From Cheiracanthium punctorium (lineage: Eukaryota; Arthropoda; Arachnida; Araneae; Cheiracanthiidae): 64,000 nt of DNA. The notes below the pieces were generated by a model. It did no database searches. It was not told the origin of the DNA and saw nothing but the letters and a program-made list of their open reading frames with translations. Below are positions 60,126 through 64,000 of this stretch, piece after piece. The stretch is from contig JAWZYV010013530.1 of the NCBI GenBank assembly GCA_038373885.1, positions 785,097 through 849,096 on the forward strand, given 5' to 3'. Within the stretch, counting starts at the first letter, position 1, and each line of letters begins with the position of its first letter. The position numbers were made by a program, and so were the translations under genes.

Positions 60126-60316
60126 ACAAATGACCCTCACAAGGAAGGATTAAAGGGGGGTACTCGGGAGAGGTCCCCCTCGGGGGCCCCTCTCCCGAGA
60201 AAAAACAATGTAAAATATCCTATTTTACTTTCATAAAATGGATGTGTGTGAATCTTCCAACTAACCTCCCCCCCCCCCCCCCCACACACACACAAAATTG
60301 CAATAATACGTCACTG
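60126..60316. mobile_element. GGATTAA family MITE with strong hairpin
   Basis: GGAAGGATTAAAGGGG at the left and TTGCAATAATACGTCACTGG at the right are related to the copy at 23655. It contains a perfect 11-bp hairpin CTCGGGAGAGG/CCTCTCCCGAG (60163-60199). A further related copy with CAGTGGTGGATTAATGCAAT in reverse orientation starts at 60806. Confidence 0.5.
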
Positions 60317-60498
60317 GACCCTCATGACACCTAGCTACGACTTTGTGAAAAACAAAGAAATTACTCTATCAATCTGAAATGTCGCGAATATTTTTAGACA
60401 TCGTATTTTACCATCGACAACCCAAAAAATCCATTAACTTATAAGCAGATTGAGGATCGATGCCATTCAGAAATCACAGACTGTTAGTCCTTCATCCA

Positions 60499-60665
60499 CA
60501 GTAGCGTAGCCAGAGCGGGAGCAAGGTGGGGAATTTGTCCCTGGGCGCAGCACACAAGGGTTGCGAATTGTACATAAAAGCTAACCTAACAGCATTTTGA
60601 CAATTAGAAGGGAGCGCAAAATCTCATGTTGTCTCTGGGCGCAGAAAGTCCTAGCTACGCCTCTG
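60499..60665. mobile_element. 167-bp hAT MITE, CGTAGC family
   Basis: CAGTAGCGTAGCCAG at the left and CTAGCTACGCCTCTG at the right are inverted repeats. TTCATCCA is repeated exactly at 60491-60498 and 60666-60673, an 8-bp target duplication. CCTGGGCGCAG occurs in both halves. Confidence 0.92.
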
Positions 60666-61144
60666 TTCATCCAGGTAGAAATCGAGTAAAGGGAATATTA
60701 CAGTTAATAGATATTTATAATGTTAAACTTTTTGTACATTTCATTCTTCTTCGTAATAATGTAGTAAATCTACATTTTTGTATTTTAAAAACTAGAACAC
60801 TCGAGCAGTGGTGGATTAATGCAATTTTGTCGGGGGAGGGGGGCGGTTAGTTAGAAGATTGACATATGCATCCATTTTATGGTAGTAAAATATGATCTTT
60901 TACATTAATTTCTTTTCACTCGGGTGAGGGAGGGGGAGTTGGCCCCTCCGCCAACCTCCTCTTGCATTCGAGGGGAAAAAATATTTTAGTTTAAAAACAA
61001 TTCTTCAACGTTAATTCCTTGTACACGAAAATGGAATTCTTTCGCAATTTCTTTCGTTGGCTTAAGGCGCAAAGGGCGCCTTAAGTAGAGGGCGCAGGGG
61101 GACTCCCTGTCCACCCGAGCAGCACGGGCCTGCATAATAGACAT

Positions 61145-61331
61145 CTTTACATAAAATTTCCTAACGAATATCGAACTCGGAAATCGAACCCTGAACCTCT
61201 AGGCTATGGTTAACGGCGAACCCACTTCGCCACACTTGTCGTCGAAAAAATTCTTGACTTGTTTGAAAAATAATCAGGGGCCACCACTCCTTTGTTGCCC
61301 CAGGGCCTCCACACCTTTAAATCTGGCACTG
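61145..61331 (-). mobile_element. MITE with embedded tRNA-like SINE, copy 2
   Basis: On the - strand from 61331: CAGTGCCAGATTTAAAGGTG, GGCCCTGGGGCAACAAAGG, then a tRNA-like block. The A box is TGGCGAAGTGGG (61232-61221) and the B box GGTTCGATTTCC (61190-61179), 42 nt apart. It is the same composite as 4554-4740, in reverse orientation. It is not a functional tRNA because no acceptor stem or clear anticodon arm is seen. Confidence 0.65.
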
Positions 61332-61684
61332 TCTGGGATGGTTATTTCTAGAAAGCGCTAAAGTTTAGCGTGCTTTTCCTGCGAAAATTTTCCTGGACAT
61401 ACAAAAAATTTGTAATTTTCTTTCTTCTTTAAAACATAAAACACAAGGCACTGGTACTCGGGGTAAAAAATGGCATTTCAATTTACTGTACTTTGATCAA
61501 ATCGTGTTCTCCATCCAAACAATGTCTCCTAGTTGATCTAGTGACGGACAATAACTGTTACAGAGGAAATTGTTTTATTTTTATTATTATTTCAGTGTAT
61601 GTGAATTTTTAATCTATATTATTGGCATATTTGGGAACCCGGGGTATTACCCCCCCCCCTTACCAGTGTGATAATCTGGGAACG

Positions 61685-61875
61685 CAGGGGCGTAGCCAAG
61701 GTGGGTTAGGGGGTCATAATCCCCCCCCCATGAGGAAACAAATTGTATATTCTTCATTACATTATCATACAAATGCCATACAAATTGTATATTCTTCATT
61801 ACATTATCACACACACGTATAGATATATATGAGTTGTAGTAGTCGTAACCCCCCCCTCCATGAAAAATTTCTGGC
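61685..61875. mobile_element. CGTAGC family MITE with internal 42-bp repeat
   Basis: CAGGGGCGTAGCCAAGG at the left (61685) and CTGGCTACGCCCCTG at the right (to about 61885) are inverted repeats. TGGGAACG/AGGGAACG flanks suggest an 8-bp duplication, imperfect and offset by one base. Inside, ACAAATTGTATATTCTTCAT begins two copies of a 30-bp unit 42 bp apart (61738 and 61780). Confidence 0.7.
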
Positions 61876-62682
61876 TACGCCCCTGTAGGGAACGTCAGAG
61901 AAAAATCCGAACAGAGCTTCCATTTGCATTGATGTCTAGTCTGACTGAGAGTGTAAAAGAAAAAGTAGCAGCATTTAACTTCATATTAAGACAAGGCCCA
62001 TTGGCGGATCCAGAGGGGGCATGTGCACATCCCAGATGAATCAACTTCAGACCATAAAAATTGACATTTTTGAAATTTAGAATACATATAAGATTTGAAT
62101 TTTGAAAATATTTATTTTTGTGCATAAAAGTGAGTATTTTTTGCTTTCGAAAAGGAATTTCAGATATCTGTAAATCGTATGCTTTTGTAACATAATTAAT
62201 TTTCTTTGGTCTTTTTTTTTATTGCACCCATAAATACAGTGTAATGTCCACTTGCCCGTATCAGGATTGACAATCAGTTAGTGTCCTCAGTGAACTTCCT
62301 GTTAGGCGCTATCTTTTCAAATCGGACATGATATATAGTCGGTCCTCGCAATTAACGAGTCCCCCCCCATCCCCTCATGGGGAGGGGTGGCGGAGGGATT
62401 GTGTGTTCTTTGAAGCATCCGTTCCAGTTCCAGTGCTAAGCTTATAGTCAGAAAAACGAGCAATTGCACCACGTGATCAATCGCCGGAAGTGATGGCGCG
62501 GCAAAAGTAGCTAAAAAAGTAGCTTGAAAAACGCGCTACAAACTACAGATTTTTTGTAGCGCGCTACACACTACACTACTTTTTAAAAAAAGTAGCGCGC
62601 TACACTACAAACTATAAAAAAATGTAGCGACTACTGTAGTTTCGCTACTTGTAGCGCGCTACTCCCCAGCCCTGTTTAAGTC

Positions 62683-63374
62683 ACATACATGATTTTGCAA
62701 GTAATATTGCCATTGGAGTGTGTTATATATCGTACTAGCTGAATGTCCCGTTCTTCTCACGGGAATAAATGGATTCTTTTTTTATATTACGGTATATTGT
62801 AATTACTATTTATCATAATAAATAGATGTAGCAAAATTGATATCGCATAAATATTATCTGTGTTCAATAATTATGCATAAAGAATTTCATGGCGATTGTT
62901 TGAACGCGCGCCCGGTGAAGAAGATGATTCGGCGCAGCACCATCAACTGTCGAAGTTTTTGCAAAATGGGTAGCATCAAAATATTTCCATGTTCAAATAT
63001 ATATGTGTACCAATTTTCATACAGTTTAACGGTCAAGATATGCTACATCGCCATCTAGTGTCAAATTAAAAGTAATAATATGCTAAAACACCATCAAAGG
63101 GCGAGTTAAGAAAAATGGATAACGCAAAAATATTTTACGTGCTCAAACGTGTATGTATACCAATTTTCAGAGCGGCTAGTTGAACGATCAAGAAGTTGAT
63201 AGCCACTGGCGTAGCCAGGGAGGGGCCCACCGGGCCCGAGCACCCCCCCCCCCCCGAAATTTTTTGAGTTGTTATATATAGTTGAGTTGTTATATATTGT
63301 TGTTATATACCCAATTTGTAAAAATGGGTCGTCTCAGAATCCTTGTTGTGTGATATTTGTCTAATCTTTCTGAT
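62683..63374. repeat. degenerate dispersed repeat, no coding
   Basis: ACTAGCTGAATGTCCCGTTC then TTCTCACGGG at 62734-62763 resembles the start of a common arthropod repeat type. Two similar passages follow (ATATATATGTGTACCAATTT at about 62998 and CGTGTATGTATACCAATTTT at 63149). A CGTAGC-type MITE end (CACTGGCGTAGCCAGGG) occurs at 63205. Nothing else is supported. Confidence 0.4.
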
Positions 63375-63470
63375 AAACGTTTTCTAGATCCTTTCACATT
63401 GAATTTAAACGTTTTCTAGATCCTTTAACGAGATCTTTAACGTTTTCTAGATCCTTTCACCTTGAGAACG
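63375..63470. repeat. three 32-bp tandem repeats
   Basis: AACGTTTTCTAGATCCTTT starts at about 63376, 63408 and 63439, with 12-13 variable bases between. Confidence 0.85.
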
Positions 63471-63734
63471 AAGAAAAAAACGAGTCAATAAAAAGGTTAA
63501 AAAGTTCCTTTAATCACTAACGCGAGGTGACTTTCGACACACCTACACACCAGAAAATATACATCTGGGCAATAGCCTACTCCCAGGATACTAAAAATTT
63601 CCCCCTCCCTATAACCTCAGCTCGTTACCGTTGTACCCTGTGAAGTATATGCATCCCCAAGTGCTATCAGCTTTCATGCCACCTGAGGTATTTTTAAACT
63701 ATGGTGTGTACAAAAATATTACTTCCTACCCAGA

Positions 63735-63905
63735 CAGCACAGCAAACTTGCAGCAAGCTTGATTTATCAAGTCAATAAGCTTGAATTAAACTTGAAAATT
63801 CCAAACGTGTAAGCTTGATGCAAGCTTGAATCAAGTGTTCTAGTCTACACTTGCCCAGCTTGCATTAAGCTTGACATTTCAAGCTTGCATTAAGCTTGAC
63901 GTTTC
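63735..63905. repeat. AAGCTTG-rich repeat block
   Basis: AAGCTTG or CAAGCTT occurs about eight times in 170 bp, including GCTTGCATTAAGCTTGAC twice in tandem (63857-63901). The start CCCAGACAGCACAGCAAACT (63730) resembles a MITE terminus of a CAGACAGCACAGCAA type. The partner end is not in the window. Confidence 0.6.
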
Positions 63906-64000
63906 ACCCGGGCTCGCTGGCTAACGCGCCCCACATAATTTATTTCCCCCACTCTACGCTGAAATTTCAATATAATTTAATCTGTTTCCATCGAGTGTTC

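Larger units (their letters stand above)
56319..62674. mobile_element. 6.4-kb hAT-like element, GTAGCGCGCTAC ends
   Basis: The left end CAGTGGTGAGAAAAACTACT then TTGTAGCGCGCTACAACTAC, and the right end GTAGCGCGCTACTCCCCAGC then CCTG, carry multiple GTAGCGCGCTAC palindromes and CTACTTTTT repeats in both subtermini. TTTAAGT is found at both edges (56312-56318 and 62675-62681), extendable to TTTAAGTC if the terminal C is shared. No transposase is visible. The interior is filled with smaller elements (57741-59561, 60499-60665, 61145-61331, about 61685-61875). Confidence 0.7.

Noticed and set aside
61150..61240. Possible tRNA gene on the - strand
   Set aside because: A and B boxes are present, but no acceptor stem or convincing anticodon arm, and it sits in a repeated composite element. 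Called a tRNA-like SINE instead.

Overview
This is an AT-rich, transposon-packed window of animal nuclear DNA, very probably from an arthropod. A chelicerate such as a spider is my best guess from the mix of element families, but the sequence alone does not prove it. Only one host gene is recognisable: the 3' two thirds of a 14-3-3 epsilon gene on the + strand. Its exons are 4283-4389, 21758-22101 and 32830-32885 (stop codon). The splice phases agree and the frame is open throughout. Exons coding for roughly the first 88 residues lie upstream of the window. The two introns inside the window are about 17.4 kb and 10.7 kb long. A long AT-rich 3' UTR probably follows the stop codon, running to at least about 35.7 kb.

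Almost everything else is DNA transposons and their deletion derivatives, often nested. Left flank (1-2390): a broken hAT transposase on the - strand with its 5' terminus. Intron 1 holds a five-layer nest. A TA-flanked Tigger-like element (4912-15361) contains a second TA-flanked element with a Tigger-type transposase tail (5390-13643). That contains a hAT element with 5-bp target duplications (6819-12719), which in turn contains a tandem-repeat element (about 9300-10995). A further element (14454-15343) sits in the outer element's right end. A 490-bp foldback (15773-16261) and a second Tigger-like element (16285-17331) follow. Intron 2 holds a 3.5-kb element with 6-bp duplications (22382-25873), a piggyBac transposase fragment, and a 2.7-kb element with TTCACAAAATT repeat arrays (28198-30879).

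Downstream of the gene (36.5-64 kb) are a short hAT MITE (36562-36759) and a TTAA-type element (37049-42243). The latter contains a GTF2IRD2/SCAND3-like hAT pseudogene that is itself split by a Tigger element carrying a CENP-B-type HTH. Next come copies of a ~148-bp satellite-like repeat, a possible 5S-derived SINE, and a hAT with GTCTAG duplications (44355-46477). A SWIM-domain (MULE-like) element at about 47922-52748 carries a perfect 146-bp palindrome and a nearly intact Tc1 element (51071-52577). Then come a long-TIR TA element (53047-54669), a hAT MITE with a perfect 8-bp duplication (54960-55425), and a 6.4-kb hAT-like element (56319-62674). That last one encloses several smaller elements, including one whose ends are arrays of a ~15-bp GGAAAAAACGCC repeat. 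The right edge has short tandem repeats and an AAGCTTG-rich block.

No rRNA, functional tRNA, CRISPR array or prokaryote-type operon was seen. The genes do not form a pathway. The story is one conserved housekeeping gene with large introns colonised by several generations of cut-and-paste transposons.
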